A stretch of DNA of 64,000 nt from Photobacterium sp. TLY01 (lineage in GTDB: Bacteria; Pseudomonadota; Gammaproteobacteria; Enterobacterales; Vibrionaceae): NCBI RefSeq assembly GCF_021432065.1, contig NZ_CP090364.1:2556601-2620600 (forward strand), in the 5' to 3' direction. The notes below the pieces were generated by a model. The model had not been told where the DNA came from and searched no databases. It saw nothing but the letters and a program-made list of their open reading frames with translations. Position 1 is the first letter of the stretch. The number at the start of each line of letters is the position of its first letter. The position numbers and the translations under genes are program-made. This document shows positions 39,072-48,071 of this stretch, in pieces.

Positions 39072-39102
39072 CGGTGTCAGGTTATCCTGACTGATCTTGT
39101 TA

Positions 39103-41019
39103 TCAGAAATCGTATGAAACACCGGCATAGACGCTGCGGGCTTTCAGGATGTAATCCAGTTTTGTCGCGGCTTCGTCCCGCTCTTCGTTGGTCAGGTTAG
39201 TGACACCCAGCTTCAGATTCAGATTGTTAATCGCTTCGTAGCGTGCGCCCAGATCCATGGTGCCGTATGCCGACAGTTTCTCCCCGGAACGGACATACTG
39301 AGAGCCTGTGTACTGATAAGAGGTGTACGCATACAGGTTATCCATCGCCTGCCAGTCAAGCTGAACATTGGCGGTGTGGCTTGGCGTCAGGATCAGATCT
39401 TTTTTGGTGTCTTTATCTTCCGCACTGGTGTACATGTAGTTCGCAGACAGGCTCACCGTGTCTGTGATATCCACCCAGGCCATGGTTTCCACGCCTTTCA
39501 CTTCCGCTTCTGCCACATTGAAGTAGCTCAGCTCGGTGCTGACGCGGTCCCAGTTTTCGGCCTGGATCATGTCGTCAATGTCGTTCTGGAACAGTGTCAG
39601 ACCCGCACCCCAGCGAGCCGCTTCATAGCTGGTGCCCAGCTCATAGCTCAGCGAGGTTTCTGCTTTCAGATCCGGGTTACCGACTACGCTACATTTACCA
39701 CGGCAGGCCAGGACTGAGTAAGAGTCACTGTACTGGTTCAGACTCGGTGCTTTGAAAGCTTTACCCACGCCACCTTTGACGACCCAGCTGTCGCTGATTT
39801 TATAAACCGCATACGCACGCGGACTGAACTCACCGCCGTACACTTCGTGATCGTCATAACGACCACTCAGAGTCAGGGCCAGATTGCCCAGCGAGAACTC
39901 ATCTTGCAGGTAAACCGCCGCCTGGCTGTAGTTCACAGAATCCGTGTTCAGAGTCAGGTTATTTTTCACCTTGGTATCCCGGTATTCCGCGCCGCCGGTT
40001 AGCAGGTGATCACCCAGGTAGCCGGACAGCTGCCCGTCCACGGTATTATTGGTCTGATCAATATTACCAACCGCGCCGTTCAGTTCTGAATCGTCTCTCA
40101 GCTCAGACTTATCCAGGTTGTAACGCAGGCGGGAGTCAAAGTTAGCCCAATAGCCATAATGCGTCAGGGCGACGTTATAACGCTCCATCTCCTGCACGTT
40201 GTTAGCCGCAGTCCCATAATTGTTCCAGTCGGCATCACGATCATCTTTGCTGTAGATCAAATCCAGATCGATATCCTGCTGCTCATTCACCAGCCACTTC
40301 AGGTTGGAGTACAGATTCAGCTCGTCGCGCTCTTCCAGCACATCGGTATCCGGGTTAACCGATTTATCCGTGCGCCAGGCATCACGATCGCTTTTTTCAA
40401 CAATCAGGTTACCCAGCAGGGTTTCTGGGATCAGTGCACCGCTGACGTAAGCATTGATCTTATTGGTGTCGCCGCCGGAGCCTTCGGTGATACCGTCATA
40501 CTGGTAACCGACAGAGCCCTGTGTTTCTTCCGTGGGTTTGCGCAGGATAACGTTCACCACGCCACCCAGTGCATCCGCACCGTAAAGGGATGACATCGGG
40601 CCACGGATAACTTCGATACGCTCAACCGCTGACATAGGAATGCTGGACAGGTCAAAGTCGTTGCCGTAGGCGCTGAGCAGACCATCACGTGAGTTGATAC
40701 GGCGACCATTGATCAGCAGCAAGGTGTAGTCTGCACTTAGACCACGGATTTTGATTTCATTCCGGCCATAACCGGTGCTTGGATTGATATTGATACCCGG
40801 CAGCTTTTTGATCGCTTCGCCGACATCATTCACCACCAGATTATCCAGTTCTTCACGCGTGATATAAGACACAGAAGCAGGAGCCGTTAATTCAGGGTGT
40901 TCCGTCTGACTAGCCGTCACCACCATCACTTCTTTGTTGGCCACTTCGGCCATCGCCGTGAATGAAGAGACCATACCGACAACACATAAAGCCCGGTTCA
41001 AACGAGTTAACTTAATCAC
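39103..41019 (-). CDS. TonB-dependent catecholate siderophore receptor
   Basis: 638 aa from GTG 41019, which has AAGGAG 5 bp upstream; the ATG at 41043 lies before that site. The signal peptide ends at TAMA. The TonB box region reads EVMVVTAS. The plug domain contains IKIRGLSADYTLLLINGRR and RIEVIRGPMSSLYGADALGGVVNVI, and the beta-barrel ends in aromatic Phe (YAGVSYDF). It resembles IrgA/VctA/FepA-type enterobactin receptors and may correspond to FstC of amonabactin producers. It sits in the outer membrane and imports ferri-siderophore with TonB energy. A strong Fur box is upstream. Confidence 0.94.
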   Translation of the reverse strand: MIKLTRLNRALCVVGMVSSFTAMAEVANKEVMVVTASQTEHPELTAPASVSYITREELDNLVVNDVGEAIKKLPGININPSTGYGRNEIKIRGLSADYTLLLINGRRINSRDGLLSAYGNDFDLSSIPMSAVERIEVIRGPMSSLYGADALGGVVNVILRKPTEETQGSVGYQYDGITEGSGGDTNKINAYVSGALIPETLLGNLIVEKSDRDAWRTDKSVNPDTDVLEERDELNLYSNLKWLVNEQQDIDLDLIYSKDDRDADWNNYGTAANNVQEMERYNVALTHYGYWANFDSRLRYNLDKSELRDDSELNGAVGNIDQTNNTVDGQLSGYLGDHLLTGGAEYRDTKVKNNLTLNTDSVNYSQAAVYLQDEFSLGNLALTLSGRYDDHEVYGGEFSPRAYAVYKISDSWVVKGGVGKAFKAPSLNQYSDSYSVLACRGKCSVVGNPDLKAETSLSYELGTSYEAARWGAGLTLFQNDIDDMIQAENWDRVSTELSYFNVAEAEVKGVETMAWVDITDTVSLSANYMYTSAEDKDTKKDLILTPSHTANVQLDWQAMDNLYAYTSYQYTGSQYVRSGEKLSAYGTMDLGARYEAINNLNLKLGVTNLTNEERDEAATKLDYILKARSVYAGVSYDF

Positions 41020-41075
41020 ACTTTCTCCTTGTTGCTGAAACATTTCAACACTCCATTAATAACAATGGCGCAAAT

Positions 41076-41094
41076 GATAATTATTGTTATTATC
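41076..41094. promoter_or_regulatory. Fur box of the receptor gene
   Basis: GATAATTATTGTTATTATC matches the 19-bp Fur consensus at about 15 positions and lies 57-75 bp before the receptor GTG. Confidence 0.8.
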
Positions 41095-41232
41095 AACGTC
41101 AATAAAAGTTCAATCGAATTGATAACTTTTTTTATTCGCGTTCAAGTGCAACGGAAAGACTGAGACTGATCACTTATCAAAACGATGTTTTTATATGCGC
41201 CATAGGGAGTATTGGCGGGGAGAATAAAATGG

Positions 41233-41261
41233 ATAAAAAAACTCCGGGATTAACCCGGAGC
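41233..41261 (-). terminator. Terminator overlapping the MFS stop codon
   Basis: The minus strand reads CTCCGGG-ttaat-CCCGGAG then T7 (arms 41254-41260 and 41242-41248). The stop codon of the exporter gene lies in the loop. Confidence 0.85.
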
Positions 41262-42500
41262 CTGTTGTGAAACCTGAGCCTGTTTCAGCGAAGGGATAAA
41301 CCAGAAGGCCAGCAGTGGCACAGCAAGAGCGCTTGCTATTGTAGCGGTTGCCAGAACATCCAGTCCTAGCAATTGGTGCCCCGGCCCCGATGTCAGGTAT
41401 ATCGAGCCCATGATGCTGGCGGCACCGGCTGCCAGGTTTGACATCGTTGACTGATACGTCATAAAAGCCGCACGATACTGGGGCGGCGGCACCCTTGAAG
41501 TGAATGCTGCCAGCACAGCACTGCGCGCCGAACTCGATGCCATCAGAATCATAAAAATCAGATAGACCCATTTGTCCGTACTGTCACTGACAAACCCGTA
41601 GTACACCACTGCCGCCACCGTCGCGCTGAGACCGAACAAGGCCGCCTGACCTGAACCTTTATCCATCATCCTGCCGCAGTAGCGCATGGCGAGTATGCTC
41701 ATGAGTCCGCCCAGCAGATAGAGATAGCTGATTTCATCCCGCGGGAAACCGAGATTGAACTGGAAATATGCCGACAGGTTCGGCACCAGTAAGAAATGCC
41801 CGAACAGGCTGATCCCCATCATTGTCATCGCCAGGATAAAGGGCATTGAGCGGATCATCCCGGACAGCCCGGCCGATTGGGGGGCTGGTTGCTCAGAGGG
41901 GTGTTTCGGTGGCACCAGCGATGGCATACAGATGCGTACCGCGACAGCCAGTATCAGGCCCAGCCCACCAAAAAAGAAAAACGTCATCTGCCAGTTCAGC
42001 CACTGCGCCAGCAGCAAGGAAGCCGGCACAATGATGATCGCCGCCAGTGAAAACCCGCTGGCCACAAAGGCCATAGCCCTGCCCCGCTCTGTTACTTTGG
42101 TCACATCAAGAACTGATGCCATGATCAATCCACTGAGCGGGCCGGAAAAACAGCCTGCGGCAATGAACATCAGCAGCAGCTGTTCCGGCGTGGCAGCCAG
42201 CCCGCACAGCGCAATCAACACAGAGCGGAGCAACAGAAACAGCGTCAGCGCTGCCCGCCTGTCATAGCGGTCCAGCACTGGTGCAAGAAAAAAGCCAATG
42301 ATCGCGGAGCCGAACGTCGCACCGCCGCTGATGTACCCGATATGCTCGCCTTGCAAACCAATATCCCGGACTAAATCCGGCCCCAGCGGCATCACCATCA
42401 TCAGGGTACCGACCGAGAGCATATTAATAAGCAGGGCAAGCCTTAACACTGGCTTAGTATTCAGCGTGTTACTGTCCATGACGACACGATCCATCCGCAA
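41250..42500 (-). CDS. MFS transporter, probable siderophore exporter
   Basis: A 416-aa, 12-helix major facilitator. It begins near ATG 42500; ATG 42494 or 42479 are possible. The first loop has the LDRYDRRAAL motif A. It has AraJ/EntS-like proportions and no obvious ligand signature. It is controlled by a near-perfect Fur box just upstream and lies between the receptor and the phosphopantetheinyl transferase. Export of the finished catecholate across the inner membrane is therefore the likely role (inference from context). Confidence 0.85.
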   Translation of the reverse strand: MRMDRVVMDSNTLNTKPVLRLALLINMLSVGTLMMVMPLGPDLVRDIGLQGEHIGYISGGATFGSAIIGFFLAPVLDRYDRRAALTLFLLLRSVLIALCGLAATPEQLLLMFIAAGCFSGPLSGLIMASVLDVTKVTERGRAMAFVASGFSLAAIIIVPASLLLAQWLNWQMTFFFFGGLGLILAVAVRICMPSLVPPKHPSEQPAPQSAGLSGMIRSMPFILAMTMMGISLFGHFLLVPNLSAYFQFNLGFPRDEISYLYLLGGLMSILAMRYCGRMMDKGSGQAALFGLSATVAAVVYYGFVSDSTDKWVYLIFMILMASSSARSAVLAAFTSRVPPPQYRAAFMTYQSTMSNLAAGAASIMGSIYLTSGPGHQLLGLDVLATATIASALAVPLLAFWFIPSLKQAQVSQQAPG

Positions 42501-42536
42501 AAAAGAAAGCGATTGTAACTGTCGATAGGAATAAAC

Positions 42537-43265
42537 TCAATAATGATAATTATTATCAGTAAAATACTCAGAACGGGTAAACGTCAGCACAGACTGTCCT
42601 ATGCTGGAGTAGTAAACCTTGCCTTGCCGGCCGCAGGGTAAAGCTCCGGCCAACTCAGTGTTCAGTGCAAAATGCAGCCATTGTTCGTCCCTGCCCACAA
42701 ACGACACATCCAGAAAATCAAAATAGCGCTGAACTTGCGGATATAACGCCTTAAAAATGCTCTCTTTAGCGGAAAAAATCAGGGTCATCAACTCGATTTG
42801 ATTTTGCTCATTGATGTCCAGCCTGACCAGCTCCTGGTCATTGACGACTACGCCCGGCATACCCGTCGCCGTATCGGCTGTCACAGGCAATTCGATATCT
42901 AATCCCACACCGGCCATCTCATGGTGCTGAGGACAAATCACGCAGGCAGCCAGCTGCTCATGATGGCTGATACTGCCCGTCAGCCCCTGTGGCCAGACAG
43001 GCGCACGGTTGTCAGCAATTGTTATCTCAACCGGTGCGATGCCCTCCTTTTTCAGCAGTTGCTGCGCCAGATAACGGCCGGCCAGAAATTCCGCCTGTCG
43101 CTTGGGCACCGCCCGGCTGAGTGTCGCTGGCATGTTGACGCCAAGCTGGCTGAACAGGGAGGGCGAATAATGGCACAGATCAAACTCAGCCAGGAGCACC
43201 TCAGCACTGCATTCAGGTAAAGGAAATGAGCGTAGCGACTGGACAAACGCAGACTGCGGGGTCAT
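42537..43265 (-). CDS. 4'-phosphopantetheinyl transferase (EntD/AmoD family)
   Basis: 242 aa from ATG 43265; a TTG at 43292 would add nine residues. Family motifs: GSISHH near residue 100, GVGLDIE, and FSAKESIFKALYP, in which Asp, Glu, Glu and Lys bind Mg and coenzyme A. It converts the apo ArCP and PCP domains of the synthetases to holo form. Its size and EntD-like spacing fit a siderophore-dedicated enzyme. No convincing Shine-Dalgarno is seen. Confidence 0.93.
   Translation of the reverse strand: MTPQSAFVQSLRSFPLPECSAEVLLAEFDLCHYSPSLFSQLGVNMPATLSRAVPKRQAEFLAGRYLAQQLLKKEGIAPVEITIADNRAPVWPQGLTGSISHHEQLAACVICPQHHEMAGVGLDIELPVTADTATGMPGVVVNDQELVRLDINEQNQIELMTLIFSAKESIFKALYPQVQRYFDFLDVSFVGRDEQWLHFALNTELAGALPCGRQGKVYYSSIGQSVLTFTRSEYFTDNNYHY
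42539..42557. promoter_or_regulatory. Fur box of the MFS exporter, inside the PPTase 3' end
   Basis: AATAATGATAATTATTATC matches the Fur consensus at 17 of 19 positions. It overlaps the last codons of the phosphopantetheinyl transferase (ending NNYHY) and lies about 40 bp before the exporter start. Confidence 0.9.
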
Positions 43266-43384
43266 AAACAGCAAAGCCAAATCAGAAAACAATGACTGCC
43301 ATTATTATGATTGCAGTGCCGCCACACAATCCTTTGTTGGGTTTATGTATTCAGAGAGCCGGTGCAATGCGTGAGACTCACCGC

Positions 43385-45814
43385 TCAGTCACCCGAATCC
43401 GCTTTTCTCTCCTCCCACGCTTTCAATAACCTTTCCAGCCCTTTGATGCTGACATCACGTTGCGGGAAAGGAATGCTGACGCCCTGCTCGGTCAGCGTTT
43501 GATAGATATCGAACAACAGTTCGGATTTGATAATCATGTATTGCTTGATATCGCGGACAAAGCAACGGAGCTCAAACAGCAAAGCGCTGTCGGCCATCTC
43601 GGTGAAGACAACGGTCGGTTCGGGATAGCTGAGGATCATGGCATGTTTTTTTGCCGCGTCCATCAGCACTTGTTTGACGGTATTGAGATCGCTGCCATAG
43701 GCCACCCCAACAGGGACAATCAATCGGCCGTGGTCCGATCGCAGGGTCATATTTTTCACAATACCGGCGATCAGATCCGAATTGGGCACCACGACATCCT
43801 GCAGATCAAAGGTTTCGATGCGTGTTGAGCGCACGGCTATTTTGCGGACGAAACCCGAATGCCCGGACACTTCAATCCAGTCTCCCTCTTTGATCGGCCG
43901 CTCAATCAGCAGAATAATCCCAGAGACAAAATTCGAGACGATGGTCTGCAGGCCAAAGCCAATCCCGACCGACAATGCCCCGGCCACCACGGCCAGGCTG
44001 GATAAATTCAGACCCGCCGCAGACACCGCAATAATGATAGCCAGGGTATAACCCACATAACCCAGGCCTGTCACAATCGCGGTTCGTGCGCCAGGGTCGG
44101 TCTTGGTTTTCGGCAGCACGGAATGACGCATGACGTGCTGAATCCACCGGGTAAGCAGCACACCGACAAACACCACCACCAGAAAGGTAATCATCACATC
44201 CAGAGAAATACGGACATCCCCCAGCTCGATGCCATCAGACAGCAAGCGCCAGATTTCGGCGATGTCGGTCAGCCGGGCGCCCCATGTGAGTGCCAGCATG
44301 GGGGCAAACAGCATAAACATCATGACAATCAGCACGATGGGTAGCAGCCCTTCGCTGACACTCGCTTCTGTGTCTTGCGTTTTGTCACCTGCCATGATCC
44401 GGTTGATGACATTCAGCAGGCCGTAGTAAATGACCATAGCAAAGGCAATCAGCGCAATGGACATCACCATGGGTATAATAGCCTGCCGCGCCAGGCTGTC
44501 GTAGCCGACACAGACAAAAACGACACTGAGAATACTGGACGCCTTCATCAGCCAGACCAGCGCGTTCAGCACGCCACGACTGACATGATTGGCCTGCTCG
44601 CTTTGCGCGTCGGCCTCGTCGGCTTGCTTGGCGGCCTTGCTTAATACTTTCGCCAGTTGCCACATCAGCCAGCTACCGAACACGATCACAGGTAAGGTCA
44701 ACAATGCCGAACTGGCCGCTGAAAAGGCATGATCCGTTTTGACTGCCGTCAAAAGGATAATCAGACCAAGGAAAATCCCGAGCAGCTGACAGATCCGCAT
44801 GCCACGCCGGGCGGAAGCGTCATCAAGATGGATAATTCGCTGTTCTGCTGCCTTGGGCCGGAATATCAAAAAACCCAGCCAATGGCTGACCACGATATAC
44901 ACAGCCGCGCCCGCCAGTGCGCTGATCGTCGCTTTGACAGACGGTAAAGGCAGCTTCAGCTGGCCGATTGCCACGATCAACAGGAACGCGGTGAGCAAAG
45001 GAAAGAACAGCCGCAGTAAGGTTGAGAATAGATTGCAGATCAGAATCTGGCTTTTCCTGGTCAGGCTCTGGCTGAATCGGTCCAGCCGGTTGATCACCCA
45101 AGGCTGTACCAGCAGCATAGTCAGGAGAGCGAACGTCATGAACACCAGAAACGGGGTTATAGATGCACTCATCTCACGGGCTTGTTGCGGATCTTGCCTG
45201 ACGGCTTGGAACTGCTGTCCTAACACGCCGACATACTGTTTCAGTTCGTTCAGCGCGCCTCCCCAGTTCCCCGGCCATAACGGCGTCGGGCTTTTATTGA
45301 GCAATTTTTCGGACAGGTTCTGGCGGATCACCCTGTCAACTTCGCCCACCAGGAGGTTAGCCCGTTCATACGCTGCGTCGGCCAGAAATATCGGTGCACT
45401 GACTGTGGCCAGTTCATTTTCCAGCTCGGCACGACGGCTGGCTATGACCTCGGGTTCGCTTTCCCCTTCCTTCGGTTCCGGACCGAGTGATTTAAGCTGT
45501 GCTTCCAGCCAGCGAACATCCACCGATTTATCTTGTGATAACTGATACGCCTCACCCCGCTGTTCAGCCAGGGTTGCGCGAATACGCTCTAGTTTGGGGG
45601 TCTCTGCGGTTTTGTCCTGCAGCAGCATGCGTGCCTCTGAGGCCGTCCGATCCCAGCTGGCATAGGGCTCTTTTTGGTGCAGCGCTTTCAGTTCAGGGGC
45701 TTCTGCGCTGGCTGCACTGGCACTCAGCACCCCCTGAAGCAGAATGACAAAGAAACCACTCAAGACGGCTGCGATAAGTCGATGCCACTGACCAGACCTG
45801 ATTTGTTGCTGCAT
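43385..45814 (-). CDS. MscS-family mechanosensitive channel with large N-terminal domain (DUF3772-like)
   Basis: An 809-aa inner-membrane protein. A signal peptide (FFVILLQGVLSASAASA) is followed by a periplasmic helical domain to about residue 190. Next come about ten hydrophobic helices, then the MscS pore region (VAGALSVGIGFGLQTIVSNFVSG) and the cytosolic beta domain (RPIKEGDWIEVSGHSGFV, VVPNSDLI). It opens on membrane tension to release solutes. It is not obviously linked to the siderophore genes. It is transcribed alone on the minus strand. Confidence 0.93.
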   Translation of the reverse strand: MQQQIRSGQWHRLIAAVLSGFFVILLQGVLSASAASAEAPELKALHQKEPYASWDRTASEARMLLQDKTAETPKLERIRATLAEQRGEAYQLSQDKSVDVRWLEAQLKSLGPEPKEGESEPEVIASRRAELENELATVSAPIFLADAAYERANLLVGEVDRVIRQNLSEKLLNKSPTPLWPGNWGGALNELKQYVGVLGQQFQAVRQDPQQAREMSASITPFLVFMTFALLTMLLVQPWVINRLDRFSQSLTRKSQILICNLFSTLLRLFFPLLTAFLLIVAIGQLKLPLPSVKATISALAGAAVYIVVSHWLGFLIFRPKAAEQRIIHLDDASARRGMRICQLLGIFLGLIILLTAVKTDHAFSAASSALLTLPVIVFGSWLMWQLAKVLSKAAKQADEADAQSEQANHVSRGVLNALVWLMKASSILSVVFVCVGYDSLARQAIIPMVMSIALIAFAMVIYYGLLNVINRIMAGDKTQDTEASVSEGLLPIVLIVMMFMLFAPMLALTWGARLTDIAEIWRLLSDGIELGDVRISLDVMITFLVVVFVGVLLTRWIQHVMRHSVLPKTKTDPGARTAIVTGLGYVGYTLAIIIAVSAAGLNLSSLAVVAGALSVGIGFGLQTIVSNFVSGIILLIERPIKEGDWIEVSGHSGFVRKIAVRSTRIETFDLQDVVVPNSDLIAGIVKNMTLRSDHGRLIVPVGVAYGSDLNTVKQVLMDAAKKHAMILSYPEPTVVFTEMADSALLFELRCFVRDIKQYMIIKSELLFDIYQTLTEQGVSIPFPQRDVSIKGLERLLKAWEERKADSGD

Positions 45815-45964
45815 GCTTCAACCCAGCACAGAAACACAGACTGAGCTTAAGCAATCGCAGCGAGTGATGTCGTCATAAGAGTAAGAAATCCGGGTCGTTA
45901 ACTGTCATCAGCACCAAAGTGACAGTGACCGGTTTTCCCTTCACTCACACACGGCATACCCGCA

Positions 45965-45991
45965 TAAAAAATGCCGCACCAGGCGGCATTC
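45965..45991 (-). terminator. Terminator after amtB
   Basis: Stem AATGCCGC/GCGGCATT (45970-45977, 45983-45990) followed by a T-run on the minus strand. Confidence 0.8.
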
Positions 45992-46014
45992 GAAAATACT
46001 GGGCCGAGCCCGTT

Positions 46015-47235
46015 TTATTCCAGATTGGTGGCACTGATCTTATGGATGGCCAGATCCGCGCCGTTGAACTCGTCTTCTTCGCTCAGGCGCAGGCCAGACA
46101 GCTTATCTACCAGACCATAGACGATCAACGAGCCAACCATTGCAATCCCGATACCTATCACAGTGCCCAGCAATTGCACGAAAAAGCTGACGCCGCCTAA
46201 TCCGCCCAGCGATTGCAGGCCAAAGATACCGGCCGCAATGCCGCCCCAGGCGCCACATACGCCATGCAGCGGCCAGACGCCGAGTACATCATCAATCTTG
46301 GTGTGATTTTGCATGTAAGTGAACAGCCAGACAAAAATAGCAGCCGCCACGATGCCGGTGATCAGCGCACCCAGCGGATGCATCAGATCCGAGCCGGCGC
46401 ACACAGCCACCAGACCGGCCAGCGGGCCGTTATGAATAAAGCCCGGGTCATTTTTCCCCAGCACCACGGCAGCCAGAATCCCGCCCACCATGGCCATCAG
46501 CGAGTTGACGGCAACCAGTCCGCTGACACCGTTGATCGACTGCGCCGACATCACGTTAAAACCAAACCAGCCGACACTTAATATCCAGGCTCCCAGCGCC
46601 AAAAACGGAATATTCGATGGCGCAAAGTTCGTGTGTTTGCCTGCCCGGATCCGCCCTTTGCGCATGCCCAGCAACATCACAGCCACCAGCGCAATCCAGC
46701 CGCCGACCGCATGCACGACCACAGAGCCGGCAAAATCATGGAAAGCGGCGCCAAACCGGCCTTCAAACCACGCCTGCAGGCCAAAATTACCGTTCCAGAT
46801 CATGCCTTCAAACAACGGATAAACAAACCCGACAATAAAGAAGGTCGAAATCAGTACAGGGTTAAAACGGGCCCGCTCCGCAATCCCGCCGGAGACGATC
46901 GCCGGGATCGCGGCGGCAAAGGTCAGCAGGAAGAAGAATTTGACTAAGGCAAACCCATTGCCTGCTGACAAGGTTTCTGCATCAGCAAAAAAGGTGGCGC
47001 CATAGGCCAGCCAGTAGCCGATAAAAAAGTAAGCAATCGTTGATACGCCAAAATCGGCCAATATCTTTACCAGCGCATTCACCTGGTTTTTCTGCCGTAC
47101 CGTGCCCACTTCCAGAAACGCAAAACCGGCATGCATCAGAAATACCATGATGGCACCGAGCAACAGGAACAAAGTGTCCGCACTTTGCGTCAGCGCCTGC
47201 ACGGCTCCCGTCACCTGTGTCATAGATTCAGTCAT
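46015..47235 (-). CDS. amtB: Ammonium transporter AmtB
   Basis: 406 aa from ATG 47235 (MTESMTQV), which has GGGAAGAG 4 bp upstream; the open frame runs 31 codons further but that part looks noncoding. It has eleven expected helices, with family segments FLMHAGFAFLEVG, DFAGSVVVHAVGGW (phenylalanine gate and channel region) and the PLHGVCGAWGGIAAGIFG conserved His. It conducts ammonium across the inner membrane under nitrogen limitation. The usual partner glnK is not adjacent. Upstream are a sigma-54 promoter and two NtrC-like sites, which fit nitrogen control. Confidence 0.96.
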   Translation of the reverse strand: MTESMTQVTGAVQALTQSADTLFLLLGAIMVFLMHAGFAFLEVGTVRQKNQVNALVKILADFGVSTIAYFFIGYWLAYGATFFADAETLSAGNGFALVKFFFLLTFAAAIPAIVSGGIAERARFNPVLISTFFIVGFVYPLFEGMIWNGNFGLQAWFEGRFGAAFHDFAGSVVVHAVGGWIALVAVMLLGMRKGRIRAGKHTNFAPSNIPFLALGAWILSVGWFGFNVMSAQSINGVSGLVAVNSLMAMVGGILAAVVLGKNDPGFIHNGPLAGLVAVCAGSDLMHPLGALITGIVAAAIFVWLFTYMQNHTKIDDVLGVWPLHGVCGAWGGIAAGIFGLQSLGGLGGVSFFVQLLGTVIGIGIAMVGSLIVYGLVDKLSGLRLSEEDEFNGADLAIHKISATNLE

Positions 47236-47323
47236 TGAACTCTTCCCTAAGTCACGCACAAAACATGTGCAAAAATGAACCACAAGCCCCAAATTAGGGC
47301 GAATCAATCCTATTGAAGGTGCA

Positions 47324-47339
47324 AGCAATAACTGTTCCA
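47324..47339 (-). promoter_or_regulatory. Sigma-54 promoter of amtB
   Basis: The minus strand reads TGGAACAGTTATTGCT. It has the invariant GG and GC ten bases apart and matches TGGCAC-N5-TTGCW except one base. It gives a leader of roughly 75-80 nt to the amtB ATG. Confidence 0.8.
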
Positions 47340-47443
47340 GTTTGACAGGCTCATCGCTAAATTCGCCAGTAAAACTAAGTGATTGAAAATCAATAACAAA
47401 AAATTACACTTGATGCAGTCAGTTCTCACTATGAAGTCAACAC

Positions 47444-47458
47444 GCACCAATACCGTGC
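47444..47458. promoter_or_regulatory. NtrC-like binding site 1
   Basis: GCACCAATACCGTGC, a near palindrome of the form GCACC-N5-GGTGC with one mismatch, about 110 bp upstream of the sigma-54 element. Confidence 0.65.
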
Positions 47459-47463
47459 TATTC

Positions 47464-47478
47464 GCTCCACATTGGTGC
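47464..47478. promoter_or_regulatory. NtrC-like binding site 2
   Basis: GCTCCACATTGGTGC, the same GCACC-N5-GGTGC pattern with one mismatch, 20 bp from site 1 and so on the same helix face, as expected for an NtrC enhancer. Confidence 0.65.
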
Positions 47479-48024
47479 AATTTCGATTCTTTTTCGTGCC
47501 CAATCCTGGGGAAATGCAACGCAGGTGCAAAAAAGCATCGGCCTGAGCCTCAAAGCAGGCAAGTCTCTCAGGCAACCTCGCTCTTGACTGACTCATTGTC
47601 GGGCTGGCAGATCAAATGGGCCGGATATACCAAATTGACATAATATTCGCTAGGTTTATTGATAACCTGCACATATTCACGATTAAAATGAAATCGATCT
47701 CATTCACAGAATGAATTCATCAATCACTCTGCCATTGGGCAGATCTTTAAGAAATCCTGTTTAACCTTGGGTTGCATATCATAAAATATGCATAAAACCC
47801 CCTATCCCATGCAGTTTCCTTATTTCTTGGTCGGAACTGATATGTTACTTTTGTCAGCAGTTGGCGGTATTTTTTCTTACGGGCTTATTTTACTGAAAAA
47901 AAATTGTCCCTTTTTTTACCCAATTGAGTGCAAATGCATATTCCTTTAACGAAATCCATCGCACTTTTCAGCTTGAGTAAAACCTTTAGACAAGGATATC
48001 AGTAAAATAATTTATGACTTTTGC

Positions 48025-48048
48025 GAATGCCTTTCGCATTCTTTTTTT
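48025..48048 (+). terminator. Orphan terminator/attenuator hairpin before the XRE regulator
   Basis: Stem GAATGC/GCATTC (48025-48030, 48036-48041) followed by T7, ending 23 bp before the ATG. No gene lies upstream on this strand. Confidence 0.65.
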
Positions 48049-48071
48049 ACTGCGAGCGGGAAGCCATTCAT

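Larger units (their letters stand above)
47236..48071. other. 836-bp intergenic region between amtB and the XRE regulator
   Basis: No credible ORF. It contains the amtB sigma-54 promoter, two NtrC-like palindromes and an orphan terminator hairpin close to the regulator start. The AT-rich middle (about 47640-48010) shows long T and A runs but nothing I can assign; it may hold an unannotated small RNA. Confidence 0.6.

Noticed and set aside
40159-40593. Plus-strand frame inside the TonB receptor gene
   Set aside because: Antisense of a clear beta-barrel receptor; no ribosome site or family resemblance.
48021-48071. N-terminal extension of the XRE regulator (MRMPFAFFFYC...)
   Set aside because: It is formed by the terminator hairpin and T-run; the ATG at 48072 begins the conserved HTH region.
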